From JBFWNG01 sp050251195 (lineage in GTDB: Bacteria; Bdellovibrionota_B; Oligoflexia; Oligoflexales; Oligoflexaceae), in NCBI GenBank assembly GCA_050251195.1, contig JBFWNG010000019.1:1-62320 (forward strand): 62,320 nucleotides of DNA. Direction: 5' to 3'. The first letter of the stretch is position 1, and each line of letters opens with the position of its first letter. The position numbers were made by a program, and so were the translations under genes. Positions 49,860 through 58,049 of the stretch are shown here, piece by piece. The notes under the pieces were generated by a model. The model was given only the letters and a program-made list of their open reading frames with translations. It made no database searches and had not been told where the DNA came from.

Positions 49860-51204
49860 GGCTGCCCTTGGGTATCTCGATCTTTTAATGGCCAGAGCTA
49901 GAGCAGTTTTGCAAATGGCCAAAGTTTGGTGGAATAGTGCCGAAAGAAACCAACGACGAATAGCTAGTGTAATAGCCATTTGCATTGGTATGTGCGGGAT
50001 CTACGTAATGTCTAAAGGCGAAGAGGCATCGAAAACCAAAGTTCTTACTTCACGAAACGCCGAGTTTAAGAAGTCTCGGATTCTTGGAGATCCTTATGCT
50101 ACTAGTGGCCGTGCCAAAGAGGAGTTGTTTAGCAAAACGGCGAAGGAGTATTCGGATACCCAGAAAATGGTTATGGATGGACTATCCGAAATCAACTCTC
50201 GCATTGATTTGATTGAGAAGAAGGTTGCTGGAATCAACGGGAACGATGCCCAAACGGCGAGTGCTCCTGGATGGGCAGAACCAGCGCAGGCCGGGCCAAG
50301 TCCTGAACCTTCATCAGGGGCAGACGTCACACCGTTACCTATAACGCCTGAAGCCGAATCTAGTCGCGGCCCAATCGATATGAGTCCAATCATGCCAAGA
50401 GCCGTCGAGCGACGAAGATATTCGGAATATGGCGGCGATGTAGACGAAAAACGTGGACTTCAATCGCCAAAGGGTCCGCCGATTATCTCGTTTCCAGTTC
50501 AAGGTGCGCCTCTGCGGGAGCGGAGCGAGGTGGTTCTTCCTGTAGGCTCATATGTAAAAGCGAAGCTACTTACCGGGGTTGAGGCACCTGAGGGGAACCC
50601 ATATCCGGTGCTACTTCAGCTCGACTTCGCGAATATTTTGCCCAATAAGAAGTCGCTCGACCTGCGAGGTTGCTTCATGATCGCCAAGGCTCAGGGTGAT
50701 CTCAGCACAGAGCGCGTACAAATGCAGGCCACTAAACTCAGCTGCGTGTCACGTGGTGGTCAGATGTTCGAACGCGACATTAACGGATTCGTGGCAGATG
50801 CCGCGGACAACAGCTTTGCCGTCATGGGTACCGTCAACACGAAGCAAGATAGGGTCGCGGCAATGGCATTCTTGAGTTCGGTGGTCGAGGGCGTTGGTAG
50901 GGCCATACAAATGGCTCAGACGTCGGAGCAGTCATCGCCTGAGGGAACTTCTCGTCGGACGCTGACTGGTGACCAGGGCAAGTACATAGCGGCAGGTGGT
51001 GCGAGTTCAGCAGCGGGTATGGTCGCTCAGTGGTATTTGAAGCAGGCTCAAAGTCTTTTGCCCACAATCAATGTTGGCTCAGGCCAGGACGTTTGGGTGG
51101 TTATGAACGAGACCATTGCGTTACCGCATGAGTATTTCAAAAAAGTTTCGTTAGGAGAGAGTCATGGGAAAGATTATTCGCTTGTTAACCGTCTGTTTGA
51201 TTAG
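49852..51204 (+). CDS. traB: TraB family (VirB10-like) conjugation protein
   Basis: 450 aa from ATG 49852 (GGAGGTGA upstream). One membrane segment (SVIAICIGMCGIYVMS), a coiled coil, a Pro-rich periplasmic linker (WAEPAQAGPSPEPSSG) and the VirB10-like beta barrel: VVLPVGSYVKAKLLTGVEAP, RGCFMIAKAQGDLSTERVQM and C-terminal GQDVWVVMNETI. It spans the envelope and links both membranes. Confidence 0.85.
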   Translation: MNKAALGYLDLLMARARAVLQMAKVWWNSAERNQRRIASVIAICIGMCGIYVMSKGEEASKTKVLTSRNAEFKKSRILGDPYATSGRAKEELFSKTAKEYSDTQKMVMDGLSEINSRIDLIEKKVAGINGNDAQTASAPGWAEPAQAGPSPEPSSGADVTPLPITPEAESSRGPIDMSPIMPRAVERRRYSEYGGDVDEKRGLQSPKGPPIISFPVQGAPLRERSEVVLPVGSYVKAKLLTGVEAPEGNPYPVLLQLDFANILPNKKSLDLRGCFMIAKAQGDLSTERVQMQATKLSCVSRGGQMFERDINGFVADAADNSFAVMGTVNTKQDRVAAMAFLSSVVEGVGRAIQMAQTSEQSSPEGTSRRTLTGDQGKYIAAGGASSAAGMVAQWYLKQAQSLLPTINVGSGQDVWVVMNETIALPHEYFKKVSLGESHGKDYSLVNRLFD

Positions 51205-51553
51205 CGTCGCCCAGGCGTCGTGCATTCATCGTGCCGACTCCCTACGGATGCTAGAAGTGCGGGCCGATTATGACGGAAAAGATCGAGGAGAAGCCTCGGA
51301 GCTTAAATTAGGTGACCATGGGGAGCTGAATGACACTAGTGGCGCTATTCCAGTGCGCACGACCCCAAAGACAGCTCATATCTGGATTTTTCCTCACGAG
51401 ACCCCAAGTAAGGAGTACTTCTGGGGAGGTTGGATTTCGGTCGTAGTTGAGGGTGATCGCTGGGAGATCGAACGGCCAGGAGGACTCGCTCCTGCAAAGC
51501 CGACGACGTCGCCAACTATGAAGGTGAACCAAGTAAAAAAGGGGGGGAAATGA
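51164..51553 (+). CDS. traV: TraV-position lipoprotein
   Basis: 129 aa; signal LTVCLISVAQASC with a lipobox Cys, so a probable outer-membrane lipoprotein. It overlaps traB by 41 bases and traC by four (ATGA). Assigned as TraV by its place between TraB and TraC and by its lipobox; F TraV has more Cys than this. Confidence 0.6.
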   Translation: MGKIIRLLTVCLISVAQASCIHRADSLRMLEVRADYDGKDRGEASELKLGDHGELNDTSGAIPVRTTPKTAHIWIFPHETPSKEYFWGGWISVVVEGDRWEIERPGGLAPAKPTTSPTMKVNQVKKGGK

Positions 51554-54099
51554 TTGCATCCATGAAACAAGATCAAGAAGCAAAGGCACTCAAGGCGCTT
51601 CTTACTAGACCTGAGTCGCTAAGCTCACATTTTCCATTCGAAGAAATTCTGGGAAAGGAGCGCATTTTTGTCAATCGCGACGGTTCTCTTGGCGTTGTCT
51701 TTCGCATCAAACTGGCAGAACACGAGCCCATGACGGAATCGGCAGTACTGAGTGCCGTTGGGTCTTTGAAATCGTGGTTCACATTGCCTGAGAATGCGGT
51801 AATGCAGATTATCTTTGAGCAAATGCCCCTGTCGGCATTGGATCGCCGCTTCGATGAATGGGCTAACGCTTATCGGGAGAGTCATCAAGTATCTAAGATG
51901 TTGTTTGAGAAACGGCTAGAATCAATTAAACACGGTGTGGTAGGTGGCGTGGAGGCTCTCGACCGGCGCGCATTTTTGACGATTCGTTGGTTTCCTTTAA
52001 GTCAGAACCCATCGGCGCTAAAGAGCTTTCTCAAAGATCCAAACGATACGCTTCATTCAGAGGCGAAAAGGACGTCGGCTGATGTTCTTGAGTTTCTGCA
52101 AGTCGTGCGCAACTTCGAAGCTAACTCACAAGTGGAGTTGACGAGACTAGACGGTGAAGAGTTGCTTGACGTTCTCCGGCGGTTTTTCAACCCTATTTCC
52201 TATTATGAGAGGTCGTTCGCACCTTGCAATCACGCCCAGTCGTTGTCGGATCAAATTGTCTATAGTTCGCCGACGTTGACGTTGGACGGCATCGAGCGCG
52301 AAGGGATCAAAAGTAGGACTTTGTCGCTCAAGACAAGCCCAAGCTATGCTTACCCAGGGGGGATGGCCTATTTCATCGGTCTCGGATTTCCTATGCGGAT
52401 AGCTTTGAACTTTTCGTTTCCATCCAAAACGAAGGTTAAGAAGTTCTTTGATCTCAAAGAGTTTTTTCTGGAAAATACTCCATCAGCACGGGCGAAGAGA
52501 CAAAAGGAAGAGATTCTGGCTGTGCAAAACCGATTAGTTAGAGACGATCGGTGCCTGCATTTGAGCTTTCACATTACGATTGAAGGTCAAACCGACGAGG
52601 AATTGGACGCCCGCATGCGCGACGTGTTGAATGTTTTTCACAATCAGCTCGAATGCGAAGCGATTGTTGAAAAGGACATTGGCGCAGCGCTGGCCATGAA
52701 TAGTCTCCCACTTTTCTATACCCCGGCAAGTGACCTTTCAGCGCGTCGGTATATAAGAATTCTCCGTTCCGATGCGGTTATGTTCCTTCCAATTTTTGAT
52801 TCGTTTTCCGGATTGCAAACGCCACTGCAGCTTTATCTTTCACGGGAAGGCAATTTGGTTAAATTCTCGCTTTTTGAGAATGAGACGTCCAATCACACAG
52901 TCGTCCTTGCAGATAGCGGATCGGGCAAGAGTTCATTCGTAATAGATTGCGTGCAAGCGGCAAAACGTATGTCGCCAGAACCTTTGGTGTTTGTCATCGA
53001 CAAGAAATCTAGCTACATCATGCTGTCGGAATACTTTGATGCAGATCTCACTGTATTTAGCCGTGACCGAGACATTCCTTTTTCGCCTTTTCGTGGTGTT
53101 TTTGACGAGGAAAAAATTGCGTTTCTCACCCAGCTGTTGGGTGCCGGAATCAAGCTCGTCTCGCCATCCTTTGTGATGGAAAGCGACCAGTATGGCGCAA
53201 TTACCAAATCGATCCGATTGGCTTATGCGCGAAAGGTCCGCGATGCAGGGTTGAAACTTCATGACGGGGAACTTATTCACGATGGCCATAAGGAGGAAGT
53301 TATTCTAACCATGGAAGACGTCATTGCAGAGATGGCCACCCTCCCAAGCATGGAAGAATACGAGAAAGCAGGCGAAATGGTGGATACCCTGATTCAGAAG
53401 CTTGCCCCATTTTACGGTGATGGGATCTATGCACGCTATTTCAATGCTACAGGATCCGGATCACGAGAGAGGTCTAAACTGTTTTACATCTACGACTTGG
53501 ATGCGCTCGACGGCGATCCAGTCCTTCAAAGTTTGATGACAATGTCGGTGGTCGAGGAGATACGGCAGACGATCAATCAGCACCGGGACGAGGGCCGCTG
53601 TGGCTTGGTTGTTCTTGAGGAACTGCAAATGTTAGGGCGAGGTAGCTCTGTTGGCAAACAGTTTGTTCTCGACGCGGCGGAAACTTTCAGAAAGCTGGGA
53701 GTCTGGTTGATTAGTCTGACGCCAAGGCCACAAAACTATTTCGAAACTGAAGTAGGACAAGCCATGTGGGGTGTGGCAGACAATTTTATATTTCTCCAGA
53801 TGTCGAGCGACAACGTGGACTATGTCGCAAAGAAATCCACGCTGCTCGACGATGCCGGTATTGAGATTGTGAAATCTTTGCAGACGATTCGTGGCTCACA
53901 TGCGGATGTTTTCTATACCAATAAGAAACGCTCAAAATTAGGTGCGTTTCGTTTTTTTCAGACCGCCTACGATCGGTGGCTGGCACCGACCAACGCAAAA
54001 TCCGCGCTTGAGGCAAAGCGCGCCCTGAAACGGCATGGGGACGACAGGTGGCTGGCGCTTGACGAATTGGTCGAGCAATATCCAGACGGTGTCATGTAG
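51550..54099 (+). CDS. traC: TraC (VirB4-like) conjugation ATPase
   Basis: 849 aa. N-terminal VirB4 domain, then RecA fold with Walker A ADSGSGKSSF (about 453), Walker B LVVLEELQML and a following R-K-L-G-V-W-L-I-S-L-T-P motif. It powers pilus assembly and substrate transfer at the inner membrane. Overlaps the preceding lipoprotein gene by ATGA and precedes TraH by 44 bases. Confidence 0.88.
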   Translation: MIASMKQDQEAKALKALLTRPESLSSHFPFEEILGKERIFVNRDGSLGVVFRIKLAEHEPMTESAVLSAVGSLKSWFTLPENAVMQIIFEQMPLSALDRRFDEWANAYRESHQVSKMLFEKRLESIKHGVVGGVEALDRRAFLTIRWFPLSQNPSALKSFLKDPNDTLHSEAKRTSADVLEFLQVVRNFEANSQVELTRLDGEELLDVLRRFFNPISYYERSFAPCNHAQSLSDQIVYSSPTLTLDGIEREGIKSRTLSLKTSPSYAYPGGMAYFIGLGFPMRIALNFSFPSKTKVKKFFDLKEFFLENTPSARAKRQKEEILAVQNRLVRDDRCLHLSFHITIEGQTDEELDARMRDVLNVFHNQLECEAIVEKDIGAALAMNSLPLFYTPASDLSARRYIRILRSDAVMFLPIFDSFSGLQTPLQLYLSREGNLVKFSLFENETSNHTVVLADSGSGKSSFVIDCVQAAKRMSPEPLVFVIDKKSSYIMLSEYFDADLTVFSRDRDIPFSPFRGVFDEEKIAFLTQLLGAGIKLVSPSFVMESDQYGAITKSIRLAYARKVRDAGLKLHDGELIHDGHKEEVILTMEDVIAEMATLPSMEEYEKAGEMVDTLIQKLAPFYGDGIYARYFNATGSGSRERSKLFYIYDLDALDGDPVLQSLMTMSVVEEIRQTINQHRDEGRCGLVVLEELQMLGRGSSVGKQFVLDAAETFRKLGVWLISLTPRPQNYFETEVGQAMWGVADNFIFLQMSSDNVDYVAKKSTLLDDAGIEIVKSLQTIRGSHADVFYTNKKRSKLGAFRFFQTAYDRWLAPTNAKSALEAKRALKRHGDDRWLALDELVEQYPDGVM

Positions 54100-54143
54100 G
54101 GACAAAGGCTAAGTAACTAAAATTAGAACGTGGAGGAGGCTTC

Positions 54144-55490
54144 ATGATCAAGCCCTTTGGGACTTATTGCGCAAAAAACCTGTGTCTAGGGATATTGCTG
54201 TTTATGCAGTCAAGCATCGTCCTAGGTCAAGATTACAAGCGCTACCAACGATCTGGACGCTTTCAATCGGATGACTACTTAATGAAGTCGTTCAACGAGC
54301 ATCACGATCCTGTCTTTGATAACGGTTCGCAGGTTATCGACCTTGGTCTCAACCTCGGAATAGGATCGGACTGCGGACGTGTTGACTTTGAGGGGACGAT
54401 GAAATCAACCCTCAAGAATCTGCTTGATTCGAAGTACTACGGCGAGGTTGGTAAAAACATCATTGCCGCGTCGCCCATGCTTTTGACCTGTTACATGTCG
54501 CCTACCTGGTGCGCGATCCTGAAACATACCCAGGTGAGCGCAAATTTCTTGTCCCAGATGCGGCTTGATCAATGCGCATTAATCGACAAGTACACAGACA
54601 GCCGAACGGATGACTACTACCGAGAGCGACAAGACTGTGTCAGGCAGAAGATCGCGGACAATGGTGGTGACTTAGAGAGCGCTATGGGGTCTTGTCAGAA
54701 CGTCTATGGCTCCGATTTGAAAAACTGGGCCGGCCAATCGTCAGGTGAAAAGGTTCAAACCAATAAGTTAATCGAGTCTTCGGCGAAATGGGCGGGACTT
54801 ACCGGTCCTGAAGCGGATCGGACAACGGATTTGGTGAAAGCTTTTGTTGGCGATACGGTGGTGTCGCAGGGGAATGTGTCTGTTGAGTATGGAACCCGTC
54901 GCAAGGCTTTAACCCCGGAACTCCATCTCAAAGAACTCCAAGGGCGTATGCATGAAAAGCTATGCAACCTCATAATGGTACGAATTGACCGAGACAATGG
55001 ACGGAAAAGCGTCGACCAGCTGGTCAGTGATAGGGAAATTAAGGCACTGAACCCTGACTCAAACGAGGTATTAATCGATCAACAGACGGTTGAGGCCTTG
55101 GCCTACATGCCATATCGGCAACGGCAGGCAGCATGCAAACGGCTCGCTGATACGATGGCCCTTACGGTCTTTACCAAGGATGTAAATCGATCTGTCGACG
55201 TGCTCGCCGTAGCAACGCAAAACCCCAATTTGCCGCCGGAACGGAAGGCAGAAATCGAAGAGAAGCGTCGGCGTCTCAAGGAATCTGTCGATCTAACATT
55301 GGAACTGCAACACCAACGCAATGATCCACTTCGCAATGTGCTACGGGAGATCAATGAGCAGGGTGAAGAGTATCGCGACAGTTATTCGACGCAGCTGATG
55401 CGGGAAGACGACAGCGTAATCCGGTCACGCCAAACCCGTCGTGTTTTCATTGACTGCGGGGATGGGGTTATGTGCGGGAATGGAGGTTAA
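54144..55490 (+). CDS. traH: TraH-like conjugation protein
   Basis: 448 aa, near F TraH length (458). Signal peptide LCLGILLFMQSSIVLG; Cys-rich N-terminal half (GSDCGRVDFEG, SPMLLTCYMSPTWCAIL, LDQCALID, DCVRQK, SCQN), matching the TraH order of C-G ... P-x-C-A ... D-x-C; then a long helical C-terminus. It is periplasmic and needs disulphides, so TraF is a likely helper. GTGGAGGAGG precedes ATG 54144. Confidence 0.7.
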   Translation: MIKPFGTYCAKNLCLGILLFMQSSIVLGQDYKRYQRSGRFQSDDYLMKSFNEHHDPVFDNGSQVIDLGLNLGIGSDCGRVDFEGTMKSTLKNLLDSKYYGEVGKNIIAASPMLLTCYMSPTWCAILKHTQVSANFLSQMRLDQCALIDKYTDSRTDDYYRERQDCVRQKIADNGGDLESAMGSCQNVYGSDLKNWAGQSSGEKVQTNKLIESSAKWAGLTGPEADRTTDLVKAFVGDTVVSQGNVSVEYGTRRKALTPELHLKELQGRMHEKLCNLIMVRIDRDNGRKSVDQLVSDREIKALNPDSNEVLIDQQTVEALAYMPYRQRQAACKRLADTMALTVFTKDVNRSVDVLAVATQNPNLPPERKAEIEEKRRRLKESVDLTLELQHQRNDPLRNVLREINEQGEEYRDSYSTQLMREDDSVIRSRQTRRVFIDCGDGVMCGNGG

Positions 55491-55493
55491 CAA

Positions 55494-56972
55494 ATGTTTT
55501 CTAGCACAGGATATGAGGCACTTTTTGAGTACATAGGATTAGAGCTGCATTCGCGGTTTATCGCCGTCTTGACCTCCCAATCGGTTTTCATGGCCATAGT
55601 TCTTATGATCTTCGGCACCATGTTTTTTGTGACTACAGCGCAGTTCTTCTCACGATACCTGCCTGGATCTTTGGTCAAGCGCCGGTCGATTCCACTTTCC
55701 AAGTTTGTGAAGATTATTGCCTGCCTGTTGGTGGGGTTGAGCCTGCTACGGATCGGAAGCACCACAGGGGTGAAACGGTATAACGGGGAATCCTGGCATA
55801 CGAACTCCTACGTCATCAGCAAGTCGCACAACGTTGAAGCCGAATACCGGGTGAGCTTCATCTTCGACCTCCTAAGTCGGTCAGCTGAAGAGGCTAGTCG
55901 GCTCATTAACCGGATCGTTGACAAGATGTTCCGCACAACTAACTCCGAGCTTGAGGCGCCTAGTTTCTTCTATAAGGCGATTATGTATGCCGGTGCGTCA
56001 ACCCTGACCGATCCGGATCTGCGCGGGTCAGTTCAGCTCTATACTGACTCGTGTATTGACCGGATTCTACCTTTGATAGGTAGCAAAGAGAGCCTAGACC
56101 GTCTGGATGGGGTATTTCGGAGCGATGAAGAGATTGACCAGAAGCTCGCTGGTCTCTCGATCGACTCCCCTGGACGGCCAGGCTTTAACTGTCTTGTTGC
56201 CAAGAATGAAGTGCGGGAAAGGCTGGCAGCTCAAGCTTCGACTCAGGGTGACGATGTTTCGCCATTGGTCGATAAGTACCTAAGCGTTACATCGCTCAAC
56301 AAAACAACCTACCAGAATCTCAAAATGTCGATGGCACTAGTAGATCACTATCTGGGAGAGCGTGAGAGTGCCTTGGGTATCCAAAAGGGATCACAGCCCC
56401 AGGACGGCTCGGCCAGGATATTCCAGTACGTCAATCGCTTCTTTAGCTGGGACGGCCTAATGAGCCTGTTTGGCAGAGATACTCACGGTGCGGCACTGGC
56501 CGCGCAGCGAAGCCAGGAGTTCAGTGAGAACCTAACACGCGCCCCCCATGTTGCTGGATTTATCAAGATGGCTTTGATTGCGATATTCCCCTGGCTGATC
56601 TTTCCCATCGTGGCCGGACATTGGCAGGTCTTGATGTGGTGGATGCTCAGTTACACGTCAGTGCTTCTTTGGGCGCCTATTTGGACTCTGTTTTATCACG
56701 TCATGATGGGGATCAGTTTATCAGCAGATACCCTATCGGCATTCGGCGAGCTTTCAGATGGAATTTCGCTTTATAGCGCCAATCTAGTCGTCTCGCGGAT
56801 GAACTATATGTATGCGGTCTATTCATGGATACAGCTGCTGATTGGAGCTGGCTTTACGGGATCAATTCTTTGGTTTGCCCGTCCGATTTTGGCGGATGCT
56901 GAAGAAGAGTCGACGCCGGAGTTCATCGCCGAAGCAGGAAAAGCTGCTACCACGGTTGGGAGGCTTATATGA
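55494..56972 (+). CDS. traG: TraG N-terminal-domain-like conjugation membrane protein
   Basis: 492 aa. Hydrophobic segments at about 30-55, 75-90 and four near the C-terminus (MALIAIFPWLIFPIVAGHW, WWMLSYTSVLLWAPIWTLFY, SWIQLLIGAGFTGSILWF) frame a periplasmic helical region. This topology and place after TraH fit the N-terminal (mating-pair stabilisation) part of TraG; the long C-terminal part of F TraG is absent. Confidence 0.65.
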   Translation: MFSSTGYEALFEYIGLELHSRFIAVLTSQSVFMAIVLMIFGTMFFVTTAQFFSRYLPGSLVKRRSIPLSKFVKIIACLLVGLSLLRIGSTTGVKRYNGESWHTNSYVISKSHNVEAEYRVSFIFDLLSRSAEEASRLINRIVDKMFRTTNSELEAPSFFYKAIMYAGASTLTDPDLRGSVQLYTDSCIDRILPLIGSKESLDRLDGVFRSDEEIDQKLAGLSIDSPGRPGFNCLVAKNEVRERLAAQASTQGDDVSPLVDKYLSVTSLNKTTYQNLKMSMALVDHYLGERESALGIQKGSQPQDGSARIFQYVNRFFSWDGLMSLFGRDTHGAALAAQRSQEFSENLTRAPHVAGFIKMALIAIFPWLIFPIVAGHWQVLMWWMLSYTSVLLWAPIWTLFYHVMMGISLSADTLSAFGELSDGISLYSANLVVSRMNYMYAVYSWIQLLIGAGFTGSILWFARPILADAEEESTPEFIAEAGKAATTVGRLI

Positions 56973-57208
56973 GTTTTGAAACAGCGCAGTCGCTGCGTTC
57001 TTCCCGTGTCCTTTCTTCAAGGTTGGGGGCACTTCGTGCCCCCTGTGCCGCGCTTTTGCGGCTCTTCAAAGGGGGATTGGGGGCGAAGCAACCAAGTCGA
57101 AGACCAAGGGGGGGTGGCGCCACGCCCCATGCTTGCCCTACCAAAAACCAGCTCCAAAACCCAAAATTAAAAAAGATCAAACAGACAAAAACAAAGGAAA
57201 TCAAATGA
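56969..57208 (+). CDS. possible 79-aa basic protein crossing the hairpin cluster
   Basis: The frame starts in ATGA overlap with traG and ends in ATGA overlap with the next lipoprotein, which argues for translation. The residues are low-complexity and basic (SRRPRGGGA, KLKKIKQTKTKEIK) and the DNA under it is dominated by hairpins, which argues against it. I leave it at low confidence. Confidence 0.35.
   Translation: MSFETAQSLRSSRVLSSRLGALRAPCAALLRLFKGGLGAKQPSRRPRGGGATPHACPTKNQLQNPKLKKIKQTKTKEIK
57025..57128. other. three-hairpin GC-rich cluster, possible oriT/attenuator
   Basis: Stem 1: GGGGGCAC-TTC-GTGCCCCC (57025-57043). Stem 2: GCCGC-N6-GCGGC (57047-57062). Stem 3: GGGG-TGGCGCCA-CGCCCC (57111-57128), imperfect. 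They lie between traG and the mob genes, where an origin of transfer or an attenuator could be. No T run follows them. Confidence 0.45.
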
Positions 57209-57525
57209 GCAAGGAAATCATACAAAAAACAGAAAAATCGCAATACAAAACCGACTTCATAACCGCAACACTAACAACACTAATCCTAATCACCGGCTGT
57301 CAAACGACAGGCTCAAAACAAAAAACGGCAATGGCGCACGTCATAGCCAAGCAGGAAATTTTAATCGATACACTAGTGGCAGAGAGGGAGCAGCTAAAAG
57401 TGAAATCGCAGATTAGAAAAAGTGAAACGCTAACCACAGCGGAGGCGCATTTATTTGCTGCGTTAAGCGCGCTCAAACAAAGCAGTCAAATTTTGAAGGA
57501 GGTCGTAAAGAATGAGCAACATTAG
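57205..57525 (+). CDS. lipoprotein of the mob region
   Basis: 106 aa from ATG 57205 (AAAGGAAA upstream). TLTTLILITGC is a lipobox signal; the mature part is a coiled-coil-like helix (KQEILIDTLVAEREQLKVKS). The first 30 codons use A-rich synonyms almost without T on the plus strand. Possible surface or entry-exclusion lipoprotein; no homologue recognised. Confidence 0.6.
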   Translation: MSKEIIQKTEKSQYKTDFITATLTTLILITGCQTTGSKQKTAMAHVIAKQEILIDTLVAEREQLKVKSQIRKSETLTTAEAHLFAALSALKQSSQILKEVVKNEQH

Positions 57526-57697
57526 CGGCACAGAAATCAGCGAAGCGGGCGATCTGGTTCTGCAACAAATTGGCGTTCTGAATGAAGCCACTGACCATCT
57601 GGAAGAGTTAGATCTTGTTGAAACGGTGGAGCCGGAGGAGGTCGGGAAATGGATCACCGTCATTGGGCGGGCGCTTGCAGCAATTTTCAAGATTTGA
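57512..57697 (+). CDS. 61-aa small acidic protein before mobC
   Basis: Acidic helix-rich protein (EATDHLEELDLVETVEPEEV) with a hydrophobic tail (WITVIGRALAAIFKI). AAGGAGG precedes ATG 57512, and it overlaps the lipoprotein by 14 bases. Unknown role. Confidence 0.5.
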   Translation: MSNISGTEISEAGDLVLQQIGVLNEATDHLEELDLVETVEPEEVGKWITVIGRALAAIFKI

Positions 57698-57716
57698 ATC
57701 AGAAAGGGGTGAAGAC

Positions 57717-58049
57717 ATGAAACTTTCCAAGGAGCGAAGGGCGAATATTCGGTTCGATGAACAAGAATATTTCCAAATTTGTAATGACGCAACAATCTAT
57801 GGCGACACGGTGCCAGGTATGCTGAAGGCGGTTTACTTCAAGCGACTGCCACCAGCACCAAAGTTTAGCAAAGATGACGCACTTCACATTGTGATGGCGA
57901 TCAACAGAGTAGGAAACAACATCAACCAAATTGCCAGACACATCAATAGCGGTGGCAGTCCTAATGCGGTGAATTCGGGTCTATCAGATGTCAGGCATCA
58001 GCTCAGTCTTTTGAAATATTTCGTCGTGGGTGTTGATGGCCATTGTTAA
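57717..58049 (+). CDS. mobC: MobC-like relaxosome protein
   Basis: 110 aa from ATG 57717 (AAAGGGGTGAAG upstream). The pattern ALHIVMAINRVGNNINQIARHIN is the MobC family core (I-x-x-x-G-N-N-x-N-Q-I-A). It helps the relaxase open the origin of transfer. Overlaps the relaxase start by 14 bases. Confidence 0.85.
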   Translation: MKLSKERRANIRFDEQEYFQICNDATIYGDTVPGMLKAVYFKRLPPAPKFSKDDALHIVMAINRVGNNINQIARHINSGGSPNAVNSGLSDVRHQLSLLKYFVVGVDGHC

